Part shown: positions 50,861 through 59,707 of the stretch, one piece after another
Layout of the letters: each line of letters opens with the position of its first letter
How positions within the stretch are numbered: position 1 is the stretch's first letter
Source: Pythium myriotylum
Taxonomy: Eukaryota; Oomycota; Peronosporomycetes; Pythiales; Pythiaceae
Length of the DNA: 64,000 nucleotides
NCBI GenBank assembly: GCA_023091665.1
Contig: JALJCQ010000026.1
Coordinates: forward strand, 62,001-126,000
Reading direction: 5' to 3'
Translations under genes and position numbers: made by a program
The notes under the pieces: generated by a model
Databases searched by the model: none
The model's input: the letters and a program-made list of their open reading frames with translations, nothing else
What the model was told of the DNA's origin: nothing

Positions 50861-51416
50861 CAACGATCCCACGCGATCTTGACCTGCGGTGGAGACAGCA
50901 GTTGCCTCTAATAATTGAAATGTCCCAGCTCAGCGAGTTCCCTGAAGCGTTTACACGCATGCGTCTCATAAACCTTATTCTAGTGAGTAACAACATCCAT
51001 CAAGTTCCGACGGAAGCGTTTCAAGTACCGGGAATGTTCCTCCTTGGTTTGAGTGGGAATCCGATCTCCCATCTTCCGGACGATGTGCAAGTCGATAACA
51101 CCAACGAGCTCATCGCGATTTTACTATACGAGACCAACTTGACTTCAGTTCCTGATTGGGTCTTAACGCTTGTATCACAGAGGTGCTACATAGAGGCTGG
51201 ACGAACGCCGTACTGCGATGCACAGTTGATGATCCGAACGAATCACAGCAACGAAGGCCAACAAGTCCCGTCGGTTCAGTGCACAGAGGGAGGGCCAGTC
51301 GTAGGGTTTTACCCGTTAGATTATGAAGCGCGTCAGGATGAAGTGTGGTGACCGGAGCGTCGATCGCTCAAAGATCATGTGAAGATCAGCGGTAAACCTA
51401 ATGCCAGGGGATAAAA

Positions 51417-51440
51417 GTGTGTGTGTGTGTGTGAGTGTGT
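51417..51440. repeat. (GT)n microsatellite
   Basis: A GT dinucleotide run with one GA interruption, 65 bp after the end of the LRR pseudogene. Confidence 0.8.
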
Positions 51441-51509
51441 GGAGTAATGAGCCCACAAACTTCACACCATCTACCAAGAAATCGGATTTGTCATGCAACC
51501 CTATCTGAA

Positions 51510-52089
51510 GATAGGCGGGGCTGGGGTAGGGCTGGTTCGAGCCGCTTCAGAGATCATCTGGAGCACTGCTATTAAATATAGGATCAGTCTCGCGTCGCCA
51601 TGAATGACAACAGTCTAGCTGAATATCAAGGCTTGATTGTTGGGCTCCGTACGACTCACTCGCTTGGCCTTCCCTCGCCTTAAGTAGCTGGTGACAGTGC
51701 TCTCGTTGTGCGTCAGCTGCGAGAGCACCTACCGCCGCGCATCTCAAAATTTCTGGTCAGCTATAACCGCGCACGTCAGCTTGCAGATCGCCTTGGCATC
51801 CAGAGGTGGATCCATCAGGCTCGTGCACATAACCAGATGGGTGATGCAATGGCTAATATGGCCATGAACTCACGTCACAGTGCCGAAGTCCACCACCCAA
51901 CGAACCGCGAAGGTCATATCAACCTCCCCCCTCTCCTAGGCAACGACCTACGTCTGTGGTGGCCGACAACAGGCCTCTACGTTGACTCTCTAGATTGGCG
52001 GCCGCAAAGCTTCCAGCTATTAGGATTCACTAAAGTTAGTTGGACTCAATTGACTCCACCTGCATCATCATCATCATCAACAACAACAA
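51510..52089 (+). mobile_element. 5'-truncated LINE fragment with 14-bp target-site duplication
   Basis: A 580-bp insert bordered by CAACCCTATCTGAA (51496-51509, 52090-52103). The plus strand reads NDNSLAEYQGLIVGLRTTHS, a stop, VAGDSALVVRQLREHLPP, RARQLADRLGIQRWIHQARA, HNQMGDAMANMAMNS and a Pro-rich tail. These are RNase H blocks with a stop and a substituted last Asp (MAMN). The 3' end shows CAGCTATTAGGATTCACTAA, TCAATTGACTCCACCTGC, then (ATC)n merging into (AAC)n. Confidence 0.85.
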
Positions 52090-52103
52090 CAACCCTATCT
52101 GAA

Positions 52104-52521
52104 AAAAAGAGAAGAGGTGGGTGGCCCACGACTGATTATACTGTGAGGGTCACGCAATCTAACCAGGCATCTTCGCGAATGAGAGCCACACATTCCAGGA
52201 ATTCTGCAGCGCTGGGTTAGGTATCAGTTGTGCAGGTACTACTTGATTGGCCGTTCGGACAGTAGTGAGCCAATGAGGAGTTTCCTCGGTGTCTGAAAGA
52301 AATCAGGCAGCGCACGCCTCACGTGATTTAAGCGAGCATCTATACGGGCAAATCGATAAGAAAACAGCAGAAGTTGATCGCATAGGTGCTATTAGTCGTA
52401 ACAATCTGTGCATTCGGTTCCAAGAGTATTGAGTTCGACTACCCCTAGACACGCATCCATCCCGGCACGTGGCTCACGGTGGGAAAGCAGCAAAGACTTC
52501 TCGTTTGGACTACTCTCCCCA
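52104..52521. other. Intergenic
   Basis: 418 bp between the LINE fragment and the secreted-peptide gene stop. No feature recognised. Confidence 0.35.
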
Positions 52522-52773
52522 CTAGCAGCGTCGTGGTTGAACACTGCTGCAATCGAGGCCTGCGCGCCTGTTCTCGCAGCACGAGCGAAAATTATTCGCG
52601 TTTGAGTCGCAGCAGCTCCGCTTCTGAGCGCTCGGGTTGACGCCAAAGCACGAGCGCGCCTGACCGTTCGCGTCGACATCGCAACGGCGCAAGCAGTCTG
52701 GGTCAACAGTCGCCTGGGAAGTGGCAAGCGGGAGCAAAGCGAGTACAACAACGACAGTCTTGAGTCCGAGCAT
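52522..52773 (-). CDS. Small secreted cysteine-rich protein
   Basis: 83 aa from MLGLKTVVVVLALLPLATSQ, a strong signal peptide with probable cleavage after ATS or SQA. The mature 63 residues carry nine Cys: DCLRRC, SCFG, SCC, SCC, DCSS and a terminal RRC-stop. The odd count and very short tail leave open a further 3' exon or a free Cys. No homologue family is recognised. Secreted Cys-rich peptides are common in oomycetes, some acting in host interaction, but nothing in the sequence shows activity. An overlapping frame (52392-52751) is a shadow. Confidence 0.65.
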   Translation of the reverse strand: MLGLKTVVVVLALLPLATSQATVDPDCLRRCDVDANGQARSCFGVNPSAQKRSCCDSNANNFRSCCENRRAGLDCSSVQPRRC

Positions 52774-53937
52774 GGTCTTGAGCGGCGGCTGAAGAGTAGC
52801 TAAGTCGAGAGTGCAAATTTGTGAATGAAGTGTGCGCTGCCGCAGTCAAGTCGATTTAATCGACGTTGAGGGTTCCAAGCTTTCGCCGTTCAGCATGGTG
52901 AACGAGTTTCTTGCAGTTACTTCGGAGTCTGTGTTTTGAGGGCTTCGAAAAAAATATCCTTTGATGAGCATCAATGCAAGCTTTTGATGGGATGGCGAAC
53001 CCGGGAGTTTAGCATCTGTACCTAGGATGGCAAGATCTCGAGTAATGGATGCTTCGCTGTAACGCTATCATGCGCAATTTGCATACGTAAGGTTGGAGGA
53101 CAAATGTTTGGTCTCTCCTCACTTCCTCATGGTCGGAGTGCTCATCTGTGAGGGCAAATTCGATCTACCTTAAGCTCGTTGGCGTGGTGAAGCGGGCGTT
53201 TTGTTTGCGCTCATTTCTTCAGCAAGGCAAGCCCTCGCTCTGCCGTCAAGCATCGCCTACGGCGATTTTAGTAGACTTCCCCTCGACCTTTGACCTGCAA
53301 GCACTGCTTACAGGTCTTAGCGACATTCTTGAAGCTCAAGTAAGTCTTGTCCGCTTAGTCGTTTGATTCAATGGCGTAAACTGCCCGGGGTAAGAGCGGG
53401 TTTTGGTTTTCGAATGCGCAAATATGCTTTATTTATTGTTGGGGCTCGGCGTTGTCATCTCACCCGCTTGGGCAAGATCAAGAGTATTGATCCCCCAAAG
53501 GCGAGCAAAATCGGAATTGTCTTTACTGTTTATACAAGTTAATAGTATCGATTCATTATACAGTGAAGTGCTTCTTCCCTCTTGCGTGAGGACTTTTGAA
53601 GTGAACGCTGCTAAAAAAAATTGCACAATCGTGCGAAAATCTGTTTACTTGCTTGATTGCATCCCGCAGACGTCTTAAATGCCCGCGAGCAGTCAGTGGC
53701 TCCATTAAGTTTATACAACCTTGTCGCACGCGGGGGAATCCTGATTCGGATGATGACTGCGAGCATAACATCAGAATCTGAGAGCATCTCCAGTGGCTCT
53801 GTCTCCATCGCTGTTTCTCTCATGGTCCCACTGTTTCAGGAACGTTCATGATATCCCCAATTCCATCAGTCTAGCTATCGAGGTCTTTTGTGACGAGAGG
53901 TATACGTACCAACAAGAGACAAATGAGTGAATACATT
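52774..53937. other. Long intergenic region
   Basis: 1.16 kb, AT-rich in the second half, between the secreted-peptide start (52773) and the PRORP stop (53938). Small frames (53148-53366, 53403-53678) have no domain signature. No repeat or RNA gene recognised. Confidence 0.4.
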
Positions 53938-55923
53938 CTATTGTGCTAAGTCAGGCACTCGCTTACTCTCCTGCCGGGGGTGGACACAAAGCCATTTCGT
54001 TGATTGCATCCTCGGATCGGCGATAGGAAAATGCAAATCGCCGGTGCTTGAACGCTGTGGCAAGCGGGAAAATGGCGTCGGATGCACCAAGCGCACATTC
54101 TCCACAGGGATAATAAATGCCGTACCGATCGAGTCGCTCTCGAGCTCGCTCCGCATGAGCTCCTTCTGTTCAGGTGTCAGCTCCCCGTGCTGGATCTCGA
54201 TATTGACGATCACAGACGCGCGCCAGCGGTCCAGAAGGTCCATGGAAATCCGCTTCTCATCCCTCAAATCTGTAGTCGTCATTCCCGAGGTGCGGTTGTT
54301 AAGAAGGGTGAAGACGTGGTCACGGCCTTGGTCATTGGTCACGACGCGAGACTCGTCCCCGAGCAGTGCAGTCGCGTAGACCCAGAAGATGTCGTCCGAG
54401 AGGTAATCAGTGCGGCAGCTGAACAGCATGTTCTTCTCACGCCATCGCTCGATCATCGCCTTGTCCTCAGGCGTGCGCTGGCGCGTCGCCACCTTGCCTC
54501 GGCGCCGCATCGCCTTGGCTTTGCGAGTGCGAATATATAGCTTCGAGGTCTCTTCCAAATACGTGTGCGGAATCGTGATGGAGACCTCGTGGCCTTCGCG
54601 GTGCAGCATCTGCGCGACAAGGTCGACGTGGTCGAAACGGAAGGAGCCATTGTCAAAATTCTGGTTGAGGTAGGCAATATTCGGGCCGTCGAGGATATAG
54701 TGGAGCTTACCCTCTCGCTTGGCCTTGGCGTGTTTCGCCGTGATCCAGCGCTTGAACGGTACAAGGAAGTCTCTAGTTGTGCTGGTCGAGTTTTTGATCT
54801 TGAGTGGCACCTCGTTCTCGATGAAGTCGATAAGTTTTTGCCTCTCGGTCTCTGTTGGTGTTTCTTTCTGAAGAACCGTGCGGCACGCCCCGCACTGTGG
54901 TGTGACCGACTTGTTGTCCGGAAGAATCTTTACAGCGTAGCCGCTTGCCTGGAACGCGTGGCGCAATCGCGATGCGTTGTCAGCCGAGATCTCGCGCGAC
55001 GCGAGGCTCAAGTCTCGGAGCAACTCTCTAATTTCCACTTCTTCGCTAAGTGAATTGGTTGTCGACTCTCGATGGTGGTGGCGATGGCAGGCGATAATCA
55101 TCTGCACGAGCGTATCTTCCATGTTCTTCGTCCATTCAATCTCCTGGGTCTTCAGCTGTCGCCACCGCTCGAACGCCGTGACAAAGTCGCCCTCACGACA
55201 CTCAAAGTCGAGAATCGGCCCCACCGAGCGAAAGTGGAGCTTGCCGCCACACATCTCAGCGGGCTCCTGTGCGATGGCCCACGCCTTGCGCTTTTCACCT
55301 CGTGACAGTAGCAGCCGAACGACAGAGGTGAAAATTCCTTCATTAAGCGACTCACTCAGCGGCTGTGAGCTGGCCTTGGCCGGCGCGAGAAGCTGCGTCT
55401 CGAAGAACTCGATGATCTCCGACACGAACGTCGGCGGCAGTTCACCGACTTGCTGCGCGCAGTAGAAGTAAAACGTGTCAATAGCCTGGCGCACGCGGAT
55501 GGAGAGTCCGCGCGTGGCGATCTCGTGGCGCAGCCTTGTGAAGATCTCAGGCAGCGGCGTCTGGAGCACGGTGATCTCGTGGCGCATGTTCCACTGCAAT
55601 TGCTGTTTCTTTGGCACATGCCTGGCTTGCGGTGCTGCCGACGAGAGAGACTCGGAGCCCTGCGAATGCGCTACAGACAACAGTGCAGCAGCCGCATGGA
55701 ACGAACGCCGAGCCGTTGAGACCTCGTGAGCAGCTACAGAGCAGTTGCGTGGGCCGTTTGCAGCCAAAAATGCCGCGATTGAGCCCGCAACGCCGCGCTG
55801 CCGATTGCAACGCGCAGTGGCGACGACCGACGCAGTGCTCGCGCGCGTCGCGCGACGCAGGCGACGCAGCGTGAGCATCTCGCCGACGGTCTCCGCTAAG
55901 AATTGCCGACTGAGTCCAGCCAA
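53938..55923 (-). CDS. Protein-only RNase P (PRORP-like), probably mitochondrial
   Basis: Single-exon, 661 aa. The N-terminus is Arg/Ala/Ser-rich without early acids (MLTLRRLRRATRASTASVVA from residue 16, an alternative start at 55878), as in a mitochondrial presequence. Helical, weak PPR-like repeats cover about 115-310. A zinc-site half CGAC lies at 344-347. The NYN metallonuclease domain starts at about 405, with LDGPNIAYLNQN (Asp412), SDDIFWVYATAL (Asp510-511) and VVTNDQGRDHVF (Asp531, Asp535), matching the catalytic Asp set of plant PRORP. The second zinc half WLCVHP is at about 644-649. It cleaves 5' leaders from pre-tRNA. C-terminal extension short. Confidence 0.9.
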   Translation of the reverse strand: MAGLSRQFLAETVGEMLTLRRLRRATRASTASVVATARCNRQRGVAGSIAAFLAANGPRNCSVAAHEVSTARRSFHAAAALLSVAHSQGSESLSSAAPQARHVPKKQQLQWNMRHEITVLQTPLPEIFTRLRHEIATRGLSIRVRQAIDTFYFYCAQQVGELPPTFVSEIIEFFETQLLAPAKASSQPLSESLNEGIFTSVVRLLLSRGEKRKAWAIAQEPAEMCGGKLHFRSVGPILDFECREGDFVTAFERWRQLKTQEIEWTKNMEDTLVQMIIACHRHHHRESTTNSLSEEVEIRELLRDLSLASREISADNASRLRHAFQASGYAVKILPDNKSVTPQCGACRTVLQKETPTETERQKLIDFIENEVPLKIKNSTSTTRDFLVPFKRWITAKHAKAKREGKLHYILDGPNIAYLNQNFDNGSFRFDHVDLVAQMLHREGHEVSITIPHTYLEETSKLYIRTRKAKAMRRRGKVATRQRTPEDKAMIERWREKNMLFSCRTDYLSDDIFWVYATALLGDESRVVTNDQGRDHVFTLLNNRTSGMTTTDLRDEKRISMDLLDRWRASVIVNIEIQHGELTPEQKELMRSELESDSIGTAFIIPVENVRLVHPTPFSRLPQRSSTGDLHFPIADPRMQSTKWLCVHPRQESKRVPDLAQ

Positions 55924-56149
55924 TCGTCAGCAGGAGTCGAGGCGAGGCCAAGCTAACCTAATATTTTCGCTGTTTGGACGAGCTCGTGATCCTTTGGTGC
56001 GAGCATGTGCGTCTGTTAGATCAAATACGTGAGTAGCAAGACGAGAACGAGAGAGAAAATAAAATCGATGAAGGTCATATGGGCGAGTCTGAACAGTACC
56101 GACAGAACAAGTAGCGAACTATAAGGTTGCTCTAGTTACGCTGTGGTTT

Positions 56150-56497
56150 TTGTCCACGAGTTTTGCATCAAGGCTCATCGCTTCCGCACTGACGAAGGCA
56201 GTGGGTGAGCTGGAGACCGCAGTTGAATGTCTTTGGTGCGCAACACGCTCGGAAATTCGTGTTACAGTCGTTCACACACCTCAGGGTGGCGTCCTAGGGG
56301 ATTCCTTCGTCGTGAGACTGGCCGTGGACAACAGTAGCGCAGAGAGCGATGAGCAGTACAGCGAACGCATTCGTCACATAATAGCTACAATTAGAGTGGA
56401 TTTGGAATCGATTATAGCGGGCAAGACGAAGAATGAGAAGCACGAAGCTGAGCTATCGGTGGAGGTAATTCTCGTTGCTATTGATGGATGTCAATGA
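56150..56497 (+). CDS. Hypothetical protein (possible small gene or exon)
   Basis: 115-aa frame from MSTSFASRLIASALTKAVGE. It is amphipathic with alternating strand and helix (EIRVTVVHTPQGG, DSFVVRLAVDNSS, RHIIATIRVDLESIIAG) and reasonable coding composition. No family recognised, and promoter or splice context is not decisive. It might be the first exon of a longer gene or a relic. It lies between PRORP (divergent) and the foldback repeat at 56695. Confidence 0.35.
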   Translation: MSTSFASRLIASALTKAVGELETAVECLWCATRSEIRVTVVHTPQGGVLGDSFVVRLAVDNSSAESDEQYSERIRHIIATIRVDLESIIAGKTKNEKHEAELSVEVILVAIDGCQ

Positions 56498-56694
56498 AGC
56501 CGGACATTCGCTTAACGATGACTTTCGCCACCTCATGGCGAAATGGTCCGGACTTTTTCTGTGGTTGATGGGTGCGCCAACCACAGCGCACCTGGCGTGC
56601 CACTCGGTGCTTCTGCAGCTGAGTTGGACAGGTCATTTGGAGGACAAATCTTTGGTCCGCATCCACAATTCACCGCCCCATCTGATGATGCGGG

Positions 56695-56774
56695 CGAAAG
56701 TTTGTCTGCTTGTTTAAAAAAAAACAAGCAGACAAACTTTCGCTTGTTTTTTTAAAAACAAGCAGACAAACTTT
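56695..56774. repeat. Perfect foldback repeat with third copy
   Basis: The arm CGAAAGTTTGTCTGCTTGTTT (56695-56715) is followed by a 6-A loop and its exact complement (56722-56742). A third, direct copy of the complementary arm lies at 56756-56774. The unit would form a stable hairpin or cruciform and may be the end of a foldback/MITE element. Confidence 0.75.
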
Positions 56775-56777
56775 GCA

Positions 56778-57566
56778 AGAATTCCTGGTCTCCCCTACCA
56801 GGTTGCTGTCGGGAGGATTGTAGCGTCGTAGGTCGGGAAGATGATCCAGGCGATCATCGCTCTGTCAGTAAATCCAGCGAGTGATGGGAGATAAATCGTC
56901 GGTCGCTACTGCTTCAGGCTATGGGGCTTACCATACAGCAGGACATGGCTTGCATGTGCTGCTGAAGGAGGCATTAAAAAGAAAAGAAGCTCTGTTCAGC
57001 TTTGCTGTAGCCACTCAACTGTTCGTGCTTCGAAAAACACAGAGCTGGGTTTCGGATATTTATCGTAGCGCGAATTGCTCAATGCTTCTAGTCCATTCAA
57101 TTCTCACCTGAAAACCTCACCAATTACAAATGAAAAAATTTGTTTCAAATGCTCACCCAAGCCCTCACGCCGAGCGGATTCAAACCGAGTGGACAAGCTC
57201 TCACGCGTGTGCAGTGTATTTTCGGTCGTCCTTCCCCAGATACCTCGCTCTTCATCGGTGGAATCCATCATGGAGGTTACAACTCATCTACAGTTCCAGA
57301 CCAACAACCCCTCGAATCGCCCAACAATCTGCACCACGACAGGGTGTTATACCTTAGCCACAGCGTATCTCCACTCGCTACTAGTGTTGAAAAGACAGTT
57401 AGCCCGACTGGGAGTGGTCAAGTTGGGCAGAATTGCGTCACACGTCGCAGATGTAGCCATATCACCTACCACAGGATCCGCAGCCAACACAGGGTTTAGA
57501 CTCCCTCGCTCGACTGACAACCCTGCTTCCTGCCAATCTGATCAACGCGTTCGCCCACCCGCAAGC
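56778..57566. other. Intergenic upstream of TAF10
   Basis: About 790 bp. Frames such as 56881-57111 have no recognisable domain. A frame from 57075 runs into the TAF10 start in the same phase, but the upstream part lacks family similarity. Confidence 0.4.
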
Positions 57567-58049
57567 ATGGCCGACCGCGCCGCGCCGCTCAAGGACTTTC
57601 TGGAAGCGCTGGACGACCTGGCGCCCACCATCCCGGACGAGCTCGTGCAGTTCTATCTGCAGCAGGTCGGCTTCTCGACCGCGGACTCGCGCGTGTGCGT
57701 CTAAATAGTGACCGAGCGTACCCCCCTCTTGCTCGCCTGGCGTCTAACCGTGTCCTGTGCCTAGGCTGCGCATGGTCTCGCTGGCGGCGCACCAGTTCCT
57801 GCTCGAGGTCTCGCAGGACGCGCTGCAGTTCCATCGCATCCGCGCGCAGGCCGCGGCGCCCGGCGAGGCGGCGAGCAAGGTCGTGCTCACGATGGAGGAC
57901 CTCTCGGCCAGGTGGGTTACGATGGGTTACACGTGGTCGGGGGACGAGTGTAACCCATACTCACTGCTGCTCTGGTCTGTAGTCTCAAGGAGTACGGCGT
58001 GAACCTGTGCAAGCCCGAGTACTACAGCGACGTGAGCCACGAGCCGTGA
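57567..58049 (+). CDS. TAF10: Transcription initiation factor TFIID subunit 10 (TAF10)
   Basis: Three exons: 57567-57694, 57765-57911 and 57983-58049, with introns of 70 and 71 bp (GTGCGT...CCTAG; GTGGGT...TGTAG); 113 aa. The product starts MADRAAPLKDFLEALDDLAP, then TIPDELVQFYLQQVGF, the TAF10 histone-fold opening. Exon 2 gives LRMVSLAAHQFLLEVSQDAL and VVLTMEDLSA; exon 3 gives SLKEYGVNLCKPEYY, as in the LTMEDLTPALSEYGINVKKPHYF region of animal TAF10. It is a subunit of TFIID and SAGA, heterodimerising through the histone fold. The three small exons are individually short, so single-frame searches would miss it. Compact, without the long N-terminal extension of animal TAF10. Confidence 0.9.
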
Positions 58050-58291
58050 ACGCGGAGGAGCTCCTGTGTGTGTATCAATATTATTACGCTGCCTCTGCGT
58101 GGCTGGTGTTGGGCTGGCTGTGGAGTCTCGAGGCCAGTGGGCACGAGTGGAGAGGAATCGTGTTGGTGTCCAGGTCGTCGCAGCCAGCTCACTTTGTCGT
58201 CTCTTCTCTTCTGTCGTAATGGTCGATGCTACTAGAACCACGTGATTCACTATTGCAGCTACGTCATGAGCAACATAAACTACGAAGGATC

Positions 58292-58336
58292 GTCGTGTGT
58301 GGAGGCAATTCCGCCCCAATTGCCTCCACACACGAC
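58292..58336. repeat. Perfect 19-bp inverted repeat
   Basis: Arms GTCGTGTGTGGAGGCAATT (58292-58310) and the exact complement (58318-58336) around CCGCCCC. It lies in the 431-bp gap between convergent TAF10 and phospholipase genes, where it could act as a termination or 3' processing structure for both, or be a small foldback insert. Confidence 0.75.
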
Positions 58337-58480
58337 AAAACTCAGACGTGGCAGATGCACACGCAGCCCTACAGCAGAGTTCACTCGTGTTGCCTCGCAG
58401 CTACTTCGTTGTATTTACAGCAACAGCGACGGGATCGCAGTTTACTAGGTGCCCTTCAAGAAAAACCAAAACTCGGCCCG

Positions 58481-59398
58481 TCACAGCTCGATGTGCTCGT
58501 CCACGGGCTCGTCGCTCGACTCATCGTTCGGCTCGTCGAGACCCACCGCGAACGAGTCCTTCTTGCGATCTCCCTCGGGGGCCTTGAACATGTCCTCCAT
58601 GAAATTGCTCTTGCTCGTGTCCTCCTTGATGGCCTCGGGGTACTTCTTCAGCAGCCGCAGAAACATCTTGGGCTCCTTGCCTTTGTACTTGGCCAGCAGC
58701 GCCTCCACTGCCGCCGGCTGGAGATCTTTCTCGGGCGCCTTGTTCTCTCTCAAAAAATGCACGAGCCGCTGGCGGTTGGCGTGCTCGGCCTTGGCCTTGG
58801 GCACGCACTCGCAGGCGTCGCGCTGCGCCTGCTGGAACGCCGGACACGCGACCATCTGCGCGCCGAGCGAGAAGAGCTTGGCCGTCGAGTCGCACTTGTC
58901 GCGCGCCTCGGCGTCCGCGAGCGACGCGCAGACCTCCGCCATGCACTTGTCCAGCCGCTTCTCGCACACCGCCTTCTTGATGCCGCACGTGCTGTAGCAC
59001 TGCTCCACACCTCTGTCAGTGGGTCTCGTCCGCTCTGCTCCTCGGTTCGTTCAGATACTATAGGATCCCACGTACGGCGTCGTGCCAGTTGCAGCACTCG
59101 GAGAAGTCGGTCTCGGTGTGGATCGGCAGCGCCGCCGTGCCGCAGCCGTTCGCCGTGAACACAAAGTCCCTAGAGCCAGCGCATTGCGTCGCGTCAGCTC
59201 GCGTGTCCCGTCACCTGCGCGTCGCGTCACGCCACGCCACGTGCGACTCGCCGCGTGGACTCGCACTCACTTCCTGGGTACGGCCGCCTGCGACGCGGAC
59301 GCGCACTTGAAGCCCGGACACTGCTGGTTGAAGTCCATGAACGCGAGCGACGCGCGTGTGGCGCAGGCCACGAGCGTCGCGACGCAGAGCAGACGCAT
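58481..59398 (-). CDS. Group XII-like phospholipase A2 with KDEL-type tail
   Basis: Three exons: 59271-59398, 59076-59169 and 58481-58999, with introns of 101 and 76 bp; 246 aa. Signal peptide MRLLCVATLVACATRASLAF. Exon 2 has NGCGTAALPIHTETDFSECC, then NWHDA. The acceptor at 58999/59000 joins it as CCNWHDA-CYSTCGIKKAVC, matching the group XII active site (CCDQHDRCYDTCG) with His-Asp present. Next come DKCMAEVCASL and ACPAFQQAQRDACEC. The C-terminal helical and acidic extension ends DEPVDEHIEL, resembling a KDEL-type ER retrieval signal. It would hydrolyse sn-2 acyl chains, with Ca2+ bound by the GCG loop. ER retention rather than secretion is inference. Confidence 0.85.
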
Positions 59399-59707
59399 GG
59401 GGCGGGGACGGTGGATGGATGATGGAGGATGGAGCTTCTGGAAGGATACTCGGGACGGTCGGTCTCAGCAATGCGTAAGCGGAGACTCTGGTGTGGTGGA
59501 CGCTAGTTGAGGGAGATTGGGAGTGCAGTAGTGTGGCTGCGACGTGTGTGAGATGGGTTGAGGATCCCAGACCAAACCAGCAAGCAAAAAATGCGAGCGC
59601 TCCCATTCCAAACAAACAAGCAGAGGCTTCCTGACTGGCCTCTTTTCTCGGTGGATCTCGCTAAATAAATCAAACGCTACCTCCCCACTCTCTGTGTGTC
59701 TCTCTGT
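59399..59707. other. Intergenic 5' region of phospholipase gene
   Basis: 309 bp between the phospholipase start (59398) and the FYVE-GAF stop (59708). No element recognised. Confidence 0.4.

Larger units (their letters stand above)
46903..51351 (+). pseudogene. LRR-membrane gene split by two transposon insertions
   Basis: Three pieces: 46903-47619, 48976-49841 and 50874-51351. Each interruption is bordered by a direct repeat, and the pieces are in phase with one another: their lengths sum to 687 codons with stop, the family size. They contain the first span WTGIYVFHAICAGYYFAAGI, the core GIESRQFDSLTFVREVFET, the Cys domain (CLLVLIPWL, CEIVEFNCC, FRHC), LRRs, and the tail ARQDEVW. No other stop or frameshift is seen, so both insertions are young relative to the gene. 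The gene cannot make the full product now. Sub-family A-like in the core but intermediate elsewhere (MSRLLARRMLIRLYV). Confidence 0.88.

Noticed and set aside
58226..59158. 310-codon plus-strand frame
   Set aside because: Antisense to the phospholipase exons; Leu/Arg-rich without domain, while the minus strand has a signal peptide and active-site motifs.
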